From Planctomycetota bacterium (lineage in GTDB: Bacteria; Planctomycetota; Phycisphaerae; Sedimentisphaerales; Anaerobacaceae): DNA of 13,376 nt. Location: NCBI GenBank assembly GCA_003644295.1, contig QNBZ01000010.1:1-13376 (forward strand), in the 5' to 3' direction. The position numbers and the translations under genes were made by a program. Below are positions 1 through 6,625 of this stretch, one piece after another (position 1 is the stretch's first letter; every line of letters begins with the position of its first letter). The notes beneath the pieces were generated by a model that made no database searches, was not told the DNA's origin, and worked only from the letters and a program-made list of their open reading frames with translations.

Positions 1-8
1 AAAATCAC

Positions 9-36
9 TTGCAAGAACAGCGGCGGATTTTATACT
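9..36 (+). promoter_or_regulatory. sigma70-type promoter of tRNA-Gly
   Basis: TTGCAA (9-14) and TATACT (31-36) are separated by 16 bases, and the tRNA 5' end lies 16 bases after the -10 box. This is a good vegetative promoter arrangement. Function is inferred from motif and spacing only. Confidence 0.5.
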
Positions 37-52
37 CTAAACTATTATATTT

Positions 53-124
53 GCGGGTGTAGCTCAGTGGTAGAGCGTCACGTTGCCAACGTGAATGTCG
101 TGAGTTCAAATCTCATCACCCGCT
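53..124 (+). tRNA. tRNA-Gly (anticodon GCC)
   Basis: A full cloverleaf is visible. The acceptor stem is GCGGGTG (53-59) paired with CACCCGC (117-123), with T124 as discriminator base. The D arm runs GCTC...GAGC. The anticodon stem TCACG/CGTGA (78-82 and 90-94) encloses loop TTGCCAA with anticodon GCC at 85-87. The T arm is GTGAG-TTCAAAT-CTCAT, with one G-U pair. The 3' CCA is not encoded (TTT follows), so it must be added after transcription. The GCC anticodon reads GGC and GGU glycine codons. A promoter lies just upstream and a nested inverted repeat just downstream, which may end the transcript. Confidence 0.97.
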
Positions 125-130
125 TTTAAG

Positions 131-221
131 TGGTGATTGGTGAGTAGTGAGCTAAAGTGCCTAAAGTGAAAAAATAATCCACAACTTTAGGCACTTTATT
201 TAACCGTTTATCCAATCACCA
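131..221. repeat. nested inverted repeat with heptad array, possible terminator
   Basis: Two palindromes are nested here. The outer arms are TGGTGATTGG (131-140) and CCAATCACCA (212-221). The inner arms are 15 bases, TAAAGTGCCTAAAGT (153-167) and its exact reverse complement (184-198), with a 16-base loop. The left flank is a heptad array, TGGTGAT-TGGTGAG-TAGTGAG (131-151). The inner arm itself contains CTAAAGTG twice with a 9-base period. The inner stem, followed by TTATTTAA, could end the tRNA transcript. The element sits between tRNA-Gly and the tig ribosome binding site (GGAG, 231-234). Confidence 0.75.
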
Positions 222-241
222 ATTGATTTAGGAGCGTCAAA

Positions 242-1648
242 ATGGCTGAAGAACAGGGAACTACAGCATTGAAAAATACCGTAACAATAGAAGAAGCAGG
301 GCCCTGCAAGAAGCGGGTCACGGTAGAGATACCGGAGGAGGTGATAAGGAATGCCACTGACGAACAGTACGAGACATTGCGTAAAGAAGCGATGGTGCCG
401 GGTTTCAGAAAGGGGCGGGCTCCGCGACGGCTTCTGGAAAAGAGATTCGGCAAAGAAACGACAGAGCAAATTAAGTTGAAGTTGATTGCTGATGCCAGTG
501 ATACAGCCATCAAGGATAACGAGCTGGACATCCTTGGTGAGCCGGACATCGATTTTGAAAAAATAGAACTGCCGGAAACAGGAGCGTTGAAGTTTGATTT
601 CGAGGTTGAAGTACGTCCCGATTTTGATTTACCGCAGTTGGAAGGCATTGTGGTAGAAAAGAGAAAGCTGGAAGTTACCGATGAGCAACTCGACGAAGAA
701 ATTGAGCGGTTACGGAAATGGCAGGGAGTATGGACGCCGCGTGAAGAAGGAGAAATAGAACTTGAAGACCGGATAACAGCCGATGTGGTTCTAAAGGTCG
801 AAGACGTTGAAGAAGAAGAGAAACTTGACAATATCGAGATATATGTAAGGCCAAACAGCTTTGTCGGTGCGATACCGGTCGAGAAACTCGATGAAATTCT
901 TATAGGAGCCAAATCCGGTGATACCAAGCAGATGATTGTCGATGTTCCAAAAACGTATTTCAGAGAAGACTATCGCGGGAAAAAGGTGGATGTTCAGATT
1001 ACCATAAATGACATTAAATGGCTCAAGCCAGCTGAATTAAATGAAGATTTCTTCGGCAGATTCGGCGTCGAAGATGAGAACGAACTGCGGGAAAGAGTGC
1101 GTGATATGCTGGAGAGCAGATTAGAGAAACAGTTGCGAACCGAGATGACTGAGCAGATTTACAGGTATCTGCTCGATAATACCAGTTTGGACCTGCCAAT
1201 GGATATTGTTGCTGAGCATTCGACAGCACTGCTGCAAAGACAGTACATCGCACTTTTGATGCAGGGGTTGGGCCGTGAGCAAATTGAGGAACAAATGGAA
1301 CAGTTGCGTGCCGGCAGTGAGCAGCAGGCCAAAGAGCAATTTAAGACATTCTTCATAATGGACAAAATCGCCAAGAAATTTGAGATTGATGTGAGTGATG
1401 AGGAAATTAACGGTCGTATTGCCCAATTAGCCATCCAGCAGGGCCAACGTCCCGAAAGGATGAGGGAAGAGATGGCTCGCAACGGCTCATTAGAACAGTT
1501 TAGATTGCAGGTTCGGGAAGATAAATGTATCGCCAGACTGCTTGAATCGGCGGAGATAACGGAAGTTAAGCCGAAGAAGAAAACTAAAAAGGCAAAGAAA
1601 CCCGCCACCACTGAGAAAAAGCCATCTAAAAAACGCAAAACTGATTAG
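242..1648 (+). CDS. tig: trigger factor (ribosome-associated chaperone, peptidyl-prolyl isomerase)
   Basis: Trigger factor binds ribosomal protein L23 at the exit tunnel, holds nascent chains and isomerises prolyl bonds. The ribosome-docking signature GFRKG is at residues 54-58, followed by APRRLLEKRFG as in the family. An FKBP-type domain spans about 165-265 (FVGAIPVEKLDEILIGAKSG, then YRGKKVDVQITINDIKWL). The helical C-terminal arm region runs about 270-440. At 468 residues it is longer than the usual 430-450 because of a lysine-rich tail from about 443 (KPKKKTKKAKKP...KKPSKKRKTD). The start is set by GGAG at 231-234, seven bases upstream. clpP1 begins 44 bases after the stop, the common tig-clpP order, so the genes are probably cotranscribed. 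The identity is secure; the tail's role is unknown. Confidence 0.96.
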   Translation: MAEEQGTTALKNTVTIEEAGPCKKRVTVEIPEEVIRNATDEQYETLRKEAMVPGFRKGRAPRRLLEKRFGKETTEQIKLKLIADASDTAIKDNELDILGEPDIDFEKIELPETGALKFDFEVEVRPDFDLPQLEGIVVEKRKLEVTDEQLDEEIERLRKWQGVWTPREEGEIELEDRITADVVLKVEDVEEEEKLDNIEIYVRPNSFVGAIPVEKLDEILIGAKSGDTKQMIVDVPKTYFREDYRGKKVDVQITINDIKWLKPAELNEDFFGRFGVEDENELRERVRDMLESRLEKQLRTEMTEQIYRYLLDNTSLDLPMDIVAEHSTALLQRQYIALLMQGLGREQIEEQMEQLRAGSEQQAKEQFKTFFIMDKIAKKFEIDVSDEEINGRIAQLAIQQGQRPERMREEMARNGSLEQFRLQVREDKCIARLLESAEITEVKPKKKTKKAKKPATTEKKPSKKRKTD

Positions 1649-1692
1649 TAGAAATATCCGATAAATAAATGAACTTGTAGAGGAAACTGTAG

Positions 1693-2346
1693 ATGCTTAT
1701 TGAACATCCCGGAAGAGAGATTGTAAGAAACCTTGAGGCATACAGCCAATATGGCCCGCATCACGGTCAGTATCAGCGCTATCGCCAGATGAGTCTTGAC
1801 GATATGCTGCTTGAGAACCGAATTGTCTTTTTGATAGGCGAAATATCCTATGCAAGGGCGGCGGAAGTGATTATGAAAATGCTGTATCTGGACAATCTCA
1901 AGCGCAACAGTGAAATTAGTCTGTATATCAATTCACCGGGCGGCAGCGTTGATGATACAATGGCGATTTACGACACAATACGTTTTGTCGGCTCTCCGGT
2001 TGCGACTTATTGTATCGGCAGAGCGCAGTCCGGCGCTGCAGTAATACTGGCAGCCGGCACAAAGGGCAAGCGTTATGCTCTTCCGCACGCTAAAGTTATG
2101 CTTCACCAGCCCTGGGGCGGCGTTAGCGGCCAGGCGGCTGATATAAAGATACAGGCAGAGGAGATTCTAAAGGCCAAAGCTATGATAAATAAGATTCTTT
2201 CAAAACATACTGGCCAGCCGGTGGATAGAATTGCCGCCGAGACCGAAAGAGACAGATATATGACTGCCGAGGAAGCACACCAGGATGGTCTTATTGACGA
2301 AGTGCTGAAAGAAGAAAAAGAAGAAAAAAAAGAAAGTAAAGAGTAA
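1693..2346 (+). CDS. clpP: ClpP protease subunit 1
   Basis: This is the proteolytic subunit of a Clp protease. It forms heptameric rings stacked as a 14-mer and is fed by an AAA+ unfoldase such as ClpX or ClpA/C. All three triad residues are visible: Ser113 in GRAQSGAAVILAAG, His138 in VMLHQPWGG and Asp187 in ETERDRYMTAEEA. YINSPGG (79-85) is the substrate-binding strand region. Position 112 has Gln where most ClpP have Ala, and the residue after Ser113 is Gly, not Met, so the active-site loop is somewhat unusual. The C-terminus ends in a Glu/Lys-rich tail (207-217). GAGGA (1680-1684) is the ribosome binding site. At 217 residues it is of normal length. A second clpP follows after 23 bases; no clpX is in view. 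Confidence 0.95.
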   Translation: MLIEHPGREIVRNLEAYSQYGPHHGQYQRYRQMSLDDMLLENRIVFLIGEISYARAAEVIMKMLYLDNLKRNSEISLYINSPGGSVDDTMAIYDTIRFVGSPVATYCIGRAQSGAAVILAAGTKGKRYALPHAKVMLHQPWGGVSGQAADIKIQAEEILKAKAMINKILSKHTGQPVDRIAAETERDRYMTAEEAHQDGLIDEVLKEEKEEKKESKE

Positions 2347-2367
2347 ATGCGAAATACGAGATACAAA
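2347..2367 (+). repeat. heptad repeat array between clpP1 and clpP2
   Basis: Three 7-base units, ATGCGAA-ATACGAG-ATACAAA, follow the clpP1 stop codon directly. They fill all but two bases of the gap before the clpP2 ATG. The consensus ATRCGAN is the same as in the array at 13290-13317. No Shine-Dalgarno sequence is present in the gap. Confidence 0.85.
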
Positions 2368-2369
2368 TT

Positions 2370-3002
2370 ATGACAGTTAATCAGAATTTAGTACCGATAG
2401 TAATTGAGAAGAGCGGACGAACTGAACGTGCTTACGATATTTATTCACGGCTTCTCAAAGACAGAATAGTGTTCCTTGGTGGTTCTCTTGACGATGCAGC
2501 CGCCAATTTAATTATCGCCCAAATGTTATTTTTGAGCAACGAAAGCAGTAAAAACGACATTCATTTTTATATCAATTCGCCTGGCGGCTCAATCACAGCC
2601 GGGCTTGCGGTTTATGATACGATACAGTTCTTGCGCTGTGATGTTGCGACTTACTGTGTCGGACAGGCGGCGAGTATGGGAGCGGTGCTATTGGCGGCGG
2701 GCAAGAGCGGCAAACGTTTTGTCCTGTCCAACAGTAGGGTGCTTTTGCATCAGCCGTTAATTGCGGGGGTCTTGCAGGGAGCCGCTACGGATTTGGATAT
2801 AGAAGCGCAGGAAATACTTCGGCTGCGCAGCCGGCTCTATAATATATTGGCAGAATGCTCAGGGCAAAAACCTGAAAAAGTTGAAAAAGATTGCGACCGT
2901 AATCTCTGGCTCGAAGCTGAAGAAGCAATCAATTACGGCTTGGTCGATAGAATACTGCAAAAAGCCCCTGAAATTGTCAGGGGAAAACCAAATGAAGAAT
3001 AA
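2370..3002 (+). CDS. clpP: ClpP protease subunit 2 with Asn in place of the catalytic Asp
   Basis: This second ClpP paralogue has 210 residues. Ser102 is in the classic GQAASMGAVLLAAG context and His127 is in VLLHQPL. A gap-free alignment of EKVEKDCDRNLWLEAEEAIN with the E. coli segment [20 protein letters not shown] puts Asn178 (codon AAT, 2901-2903) at the catalytic Asp. Listeria ClpP1 is known to carry Asn there and to work best in a mixed ring with a standard ClpP. By analogy this subunit may pair with the upstream ClpP1; that is inference. There is no Shine-Dalgarno in the 23-base gap, so translation may rely on coupling to clpP1. The end overlaps the lipoprotein start by 11 bases. Confidence 0.95.
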   Translation: MTVNQNLVPIVIEKSGRTERAYDIYSRLLKDRIVFLGGSLDDAAANLIIAQMLFLSNESSKNDIHFYINSPGGSITAGLAVYDTIQFLRCDVATYCVGQAASMGAVLLAAGKSGKRFVLSNSRVLLHQPLIAGVLQGAATDLDIEAQEILRLRSRLYNILAECSGQKPEKVEKDCDRNLWLEAEEAINYGLVDRILQKAPEIVRGKPNEE

Positions 3003-3633
3003 AAAGCCGAAACTTTATGCTATACGCTATATGCTATACGCTGTCTTGGCAGGATGCCTCTTGGTCATTGCAGGGGGCTGTGAAAGTGCTGGCAGAAAAT
3101 CCCTGACAGAAGAAAACGCTGCCTTGGAACTGGAAACAGCGCAACTTAAAAGCCGGCTTGAACAGTCCGAAACAAAAAACGAACAACTAAAAAAGCAGAT
3201 ACAGACCCTTTCCGGTTTACCAGCCGAGGTTCGACTGGAAAACCTTTACGAACTGCAAAGAATCAAGATCGGCAGATATACTAATTTCTACGATAAAGAC
3301 AAAGATGGTAAGAAAGAGAAGCTGATTGTTTATATACAGCCGATTGACAGGGAGGGAGATTTAATAAAGGCCGGCGGGACGGTGGACGTCCAGCTCTGGG
3401 ATTTGAATTCGCCGCAGGCGAACCAGGCGCTGCTTGGCCAATGGCATGTCGAGCCGGATGAGCTGAAGAAACTCTGGTTTGTTACGATAATGACCAGCAA
3501 CTACAGGCTGATTTTCGACGTAGCCAAAGAAATCAGCGAGTTCAAAGAACCATTGACGGTGAAGGTAACCTTTACAGATTATCTCTCCGGTAAAGTATTC
3601 AAAGAACAAAAAGTAATCAAGCCGGGAATGTAG
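2992..3633 (+). CDS. small predicted lipoprotein with coiled coil
   Basis: I do not recognise a named family. Start ATG 2992 is preferred over longer in-frame options because AGGGGA (2979-2984) lies seven bases upstream and a lipoprotein signal then begins the protein. That gives 213 residues. Residues 1-7 are basic (MKNKKPK). A hydrophobic stretch contains two possible lipobox cysteines, C22 (LAGC) and C30 (IAGGC); C30 has the longer hydrophobic core before it. Residues about 38-73 are Glu/Lys/Leu-rich with coiled-coil character. DKDKDGKKE (101-109) resembles a calcium-binding DxDxDG loop. A probable beta-rich domain follows (about 110-213). The gene overlaps the end of clpP2 and is likely translationally coupled to it. 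Codons for residues about 9-18 come from a heptad repeat. Confidence 0.8.
   Translation: MKNKKPKLYAIRYMLYAVLAGCLLVIAGGCESAGRKSLTEENAALELETAQLKSRLEQSETKNEQLKKQIQTLSGLPAEVRLENLYELQRIKIGRYTNFYDKDKDGKKEKLIVYIQPIDREGDLIKAGGTVDVQLWDLNSPQANQALLGQWHVEPDELKKLWFVTIMTSNYRLIFDVAKEISEFKEPLTVKVTFTDYLSGKVFKEQKVIKPGM
3017..3044 (+). repeat. heptad repeat array inside the lipoprotein signal sequence
   Basis: Four 7-base units read ATGCTAT-ACGCTAT-ATGCTAT-ACGCTGT, giving a near-perfect 14-base higher-order period. The array is in frame within the lipoprotein gene and encodes YAIRYMLYAV of the signal peptide. Because 7 is not a multiple of 3, successive units are read in different frames. Confidence 0.85.
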
Positions 3634-6084
3634 CTAATCCGGTTTCCTGTTATCTTGGCAGAATTTACCCATTAACCTAATTGCCTCATTTAGCATTTCA
3701 GCTGAGCCGTCCATCCTGGCATATGTGTCAACCAGCTTGACCAGTTCGGCGTCCGGCTCAACCTGCCCGTAATGATGAGCGGTATTGACAATGCCAGCGT
3801 CAAGGCCATACTCCATCGCCTTTGCAACGTAGGCCCTGCACACTCCGATTTTTCGGCCAGGCAAATCACGCACGCAGTTGCTTATGCCAAGTGAGCAATG
3901 TGCCGCCTTCATCTTCGGGTCGCTTTTGATTTTCTTTATCGTCTCAAACGCCAGATAGGTATAGCCAGGCACGCCCGGTTCCATCGGCATATCTATCGCC
4001 AGAGGAAACACGGTCGAATCGAAGAATATCTCTTCCGGCTTAAAGCCGTACTTATTCACCGCTTCGTCGAAAATTTGTTTTGCCATAGAATACAACCCTT
4101 CAACCGAGTGCGACCCGCCTAGCCCACTGTTTTTTTCTTCACCGACCAAAAGGCCGACGAATGCATAGTCGTAGTGCCTCTTCAGCGGGAACATATTATC
4201 CATTGTGTGTGTCTTAATCGAATTTACAAGCGGTTGCCCAACTTTCTCGTCGGTATTGTACCATTCTTTTAGCCCGGCTATCAGGACGTCATCGTTACTG
4301 CTGTCGATACAAATTGGCACACCATTGCTCCATTTGCGAACCATTTTGACGTATTCAATCATCATATCGATAGCGGTTTGTGGGTCTTGCTCTCCGAAAG
4401 CGTCGAGATTAACCGCTATGTAATCGGCGCCATCGGCCACCTGCGATTCAATCAGTGCCTTAATGTAATCCAGAGGCGCAGATGGTGTTGAGTAGGCATC
4501 AGGCCCGAGTTCGGCCAATTCTTTCATTATCCTGCCGGTCTTCGGAATTGAAGCGTGGAGCGATTCTCCGATTGTAATCAGTGCATTCTGCATAGTGTGG
4601 TCCTTTCCAAACAGATAGTTCAAGATTGAAGACGTATGTTCCAATGCGGGATTTCTCGGCTTGTTGATTGTAGTCCGCAGACGCTCTAATCCGTTTTTTT
4701 CAGCCGCTGCCGCTTCGTAAATCAACTCTCCGATACAGACCCGTTCGAGATTATTGCCACAATGGCCGTCAACGGTCGAATCGCCGCACGGAGCATTGTC
4801 CATTCCTTTTTCACAACCACCCATTGTACACAAACCGAAGTTTTCTGGCAAATAGCAATCTCCACATTCTTCACAATCAAACAACAGGTACTTAAATGCC
4901 TTCTCAAAGGCGTTAAACAATTTGTAAATGCCGCCTTTGCCTTTTTCAGTTCCCAAAGCCGACATTATTCTCTTGAATGCGTGAAAGCCCCGATAGTCCG
5001 AGTCCAGAACAGTTCGATGGAAAAAATTAAAGAACCTTTGTTTGAATTTCTTGTGGTACTTTGTTGGTGTTGCTCTTTTGCCGGCCTCGTCATATAAGTA
5101 GAATCCTTCTTTTGCCGGCCAGTAGAGATTATTTTTGTATTCTTCCCAGCCGCTGCCGATTTCCCCTGCTCTGTCCAATATTTTCAGAAACATTCCGAAA
5201 TCGTGGACGCCGCCTATATCAACGCCGGCTGCACCGATGGCCTTATACATTGCCACCTGCTGTGCTGCCCGCTCGATGTGGTCGTCAACGTTCTCGGAAT
5301 AGACCTTCGCCAAAAGTTCATCACTGACGAAGCAGCCGGGCAGTTTGATATCGTGCATCAGCCGCGGCGCAGGGGTGATAGTACTCAAAAGGTAAACGTT
5401 GCCGATAATTGGAACATCCAGTTCGTTCTCTTTGAGATACCTGAATAGCTCGAGCGATTTTTTCCAGTCCCAGCCGACCTGCGTAATGAAAAACCTGGCG
5501 CCGCAGGTAATCTTTTTCTCCATCTTGTAATACTGCTGCATTTGTGATGGTTCGGTGTACTTAAATGGCGAAACCGCAGCTCCGGCAAAAAACTGATGAA
5601 CATTCTCTAAAGCATCAGGCCTTGCCTTTATGTAAGATTCGTGGTTTATTTTCTTAATTAAGTCAAGCAGCCCGACAGAGTCCAACTCGAAAACGCCTTT
5701 AGCTTTTACGGGTTTATCTCCGGTCAGAGCCAGAACGTTTTCTACACCTGCCTTTTTGAAACCAGCAAGAGAGCTAATCAAAGCGTCCGTATTTTGGTCT
5801 TTGCAGGAAATATGCGGCACAAAATCCAAATCACCTAACAAATTATTCAGTTTTATTTGGCTGAGTACATCAGCTGGCTCAATATTAGCTACACCGCCGG
5901 GGTTTTGCGTGGCTGTAATACCGACGAAATCAAAGCCTTTTGGGATTGCCGAACTGCTGGCTGTTTTGTAGGCCGTAAGAAATTTCTCAATGGGACTGAA
6001 ATTAAAACCAGGCCCGCCAGTCAGTTCAGCAACCACCACAAAACTCGATTTATCCTCTAATTTCTCTATTAGTTTCTTACGCAT
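3634..6084 (-). CDS. fusion: methylenetetrahydrofolate reductase + Cys-rich MetV-like module + pterin-binding methyltransferase
   Basis: Three modules share one 816-residue protein. Residues about 10-310 are MetF-like, the flavin TIM barrel that reduces 5,10-methylene- to 5-methyl-tetrahydrofolate (VVVAELTGGPG, NVLALTGDKP, FFITQVGWD, PIIGNVYLLS). Residues about 350-470 form a Cys-rich module like the MTHFR C-terminal/MetV family, with cysteines at 404, 407, 410, 419, 424, 433, 442 and 450, probably a metal or Fe-S site. Residues about 500-790 resemble pterin-binding barrels of the AcsE/MetH type (TIGESLHASI, GADYIAVNLD, PICIDSSN, LVNSI), which bind methyl-folate and pass the methyl to a corrinoid. 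No B12 domain is present. Start ATG 6084 is chosen over ATG 6141 because AAGGGAA lies upstream and 6141 would fall within the predicted promoter. Confidence 0.85.
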   Translation of the reverse strand: MRKKLIEKLEDKSSFVVVAELTGGPGFNFSPIEKFLTAYKTASSSAIPKGFDFVGITATQNPGGVANIEPADVLSQIKLNNLLGDLDFVPHISCKDQNTDALISSLAGFKKAGVENVLALTGDKPVKAKGVFELDSVGLLDLIKKINHESYIKARPDALENVHQFFAGAAVSPFKYTEPSQMQQYYKMEKKITCGARFFITQVGWDWKKSLELFRYLKENELDVPIIGNVYLLSTITPAPRLMHDIKLPGCFVSDELLAKVYSENVDDHIERAAQQVAMYKAIGAAGVDIGGVHDFGMFLKILDRAGEIGSGWEEYKNNLYWPAKEGFYLYDEAGKRATPTKYHKKFKQRFFNFFHRTVLDSDYRGFHAFKRIMSALGTEKGKGGIYKLFNAFEKAFKYLLFDCEECGDCYLPENFGLCTMGGCEKGMDNAPCGDSTVDGHCGNNLERVCIGELIYEAAAAEKNGLERLRTTINKPRNPALEHTSSILNYLFGKDHTMQNALITIGESLHASIPKTGRIMKELAELGPDAYSTPSAPLDYIKALIESQVADGADYIAVNLDAFGEQDPQTAIDMMIEYVKMVRKWSNGVPICIDSSNDDVLIAGLKEWYNTDEKVGQPLVNSIKTHTMDNMFPLKRHYDYAFVGLLVGEEKNSGLGGSHSVEGLYSMAKQIFDEAVNKYGFKPEEIFFDSTVFPLAIDMPMEPGVPGYTYLAFETIKKIKSDPKMKAAHCSLGISNCVRDLPGRKIGVCRAYVAKAMEYGLDAGIVNTAHHYGQVEPDAELVKLVDTYARMDGSAEMLNEAIRLMGKFCQDNRKPD

Positions 6085-6131
6085 CACTGATTTCCCTTTT
6101 GTTAAACTTCTATAGCGTTTAATCGCCGCCC

Positions 6132-6160
6132 AAAATATCATTTATAGCTTGTATTGGCAA
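6132..6160 (-). promoter_or_regulatory. predicted promoter of the folate-fusion gene
   Basis: On the - strand TTGCCA (6160-6155) and TATTTT (6137-6132) are 17 bases apart, matching the sigma70 consensus at 5 and 4 of 6 positions. The predicted start of transcription, near 6125, gives a 40-base leader to ATG 6084. A 7-base inverted repeat, CTTGTAT/ATACAAG (6148-6154 and 6167-6173), overlaps the -35 box and could be an operator. All of this is motif-based. Confidence 0.4.
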
Positions 6161-6625
6161 AAATTTATACAAGTCCAAAGTTTTTTTTTTGTACTATGTT
6201 GCTGTCGCATAGATATTTGGCTATTGCTATTTGAGGGTCTTGGTATTGTTATCAGAGCGTTTGGCCTAATGTTTCTGTGCCTGCTGGTCGCTGTGGACAA
6301 CCTGTTAATAACTTGGGATTGGCAAATATGAGTTGCTTTCGGTTGTACTGAAGATACCACTTGGCCTCAATATCATCTCTCGCCACAATTCTGTATATTT
6401 TCCAAAAAAGTGGGTGTTTTCAACCTAACTCCCTTACAGCAAAGAGGTTGCATTTAGCAACAAAATTGAGCTTCAAAACCATATATTCCCGTACCTTTGT
6501 GGAATAATGGTATGTTCGAACTTCTTGAAATTTTTCAGTTCTTTGGCAGAAGGTTGCCTTGTTCGTGGATAATTTGCAGAAAACCCGTTCAAAAACGCCA
6601 ATAACAGCAAGTGTACCCTTGGAAA
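6161..6625. other. gene-poor intergenic stretch with DnaA-box-like 9-mers
   Basis: I see no convincing gene here. The stretch is AT-rich and has a run of ten T (6181-6190). It contains TGTGGACAA (6292-6300) and, two bases on, TGTTAATAA (6303-6311), plus CGTGGATAA (6564-6572). These differ from the DnaA-box TGTGGATAA at one, two and one positions. Short open frames on both strands lack ribosome binding sites and recognisable motifs. Confidence 0.4.

Noticed and set aside
131..221. CRISPR array
   Set aside because: Repeat units are 7-9 bases, in direct contact with no unique spacers, and no cas genes are present.
6085..6141. Longer start of the folate-fusion protein at ATG 6141
   Set aside because: It lacks a ribosome binding site, lies inside the predicted promoter, and adds residues outside the MetF domain; ATG 6084 has AAGGGAA upstream.
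6149..6331. 60-codon hydrophobic + strand ORF
   Set aside because: Low-complexity Phe/Leu/Cys content driven by a T run, no ribosome binding site, and a competing open frame on the other strand.
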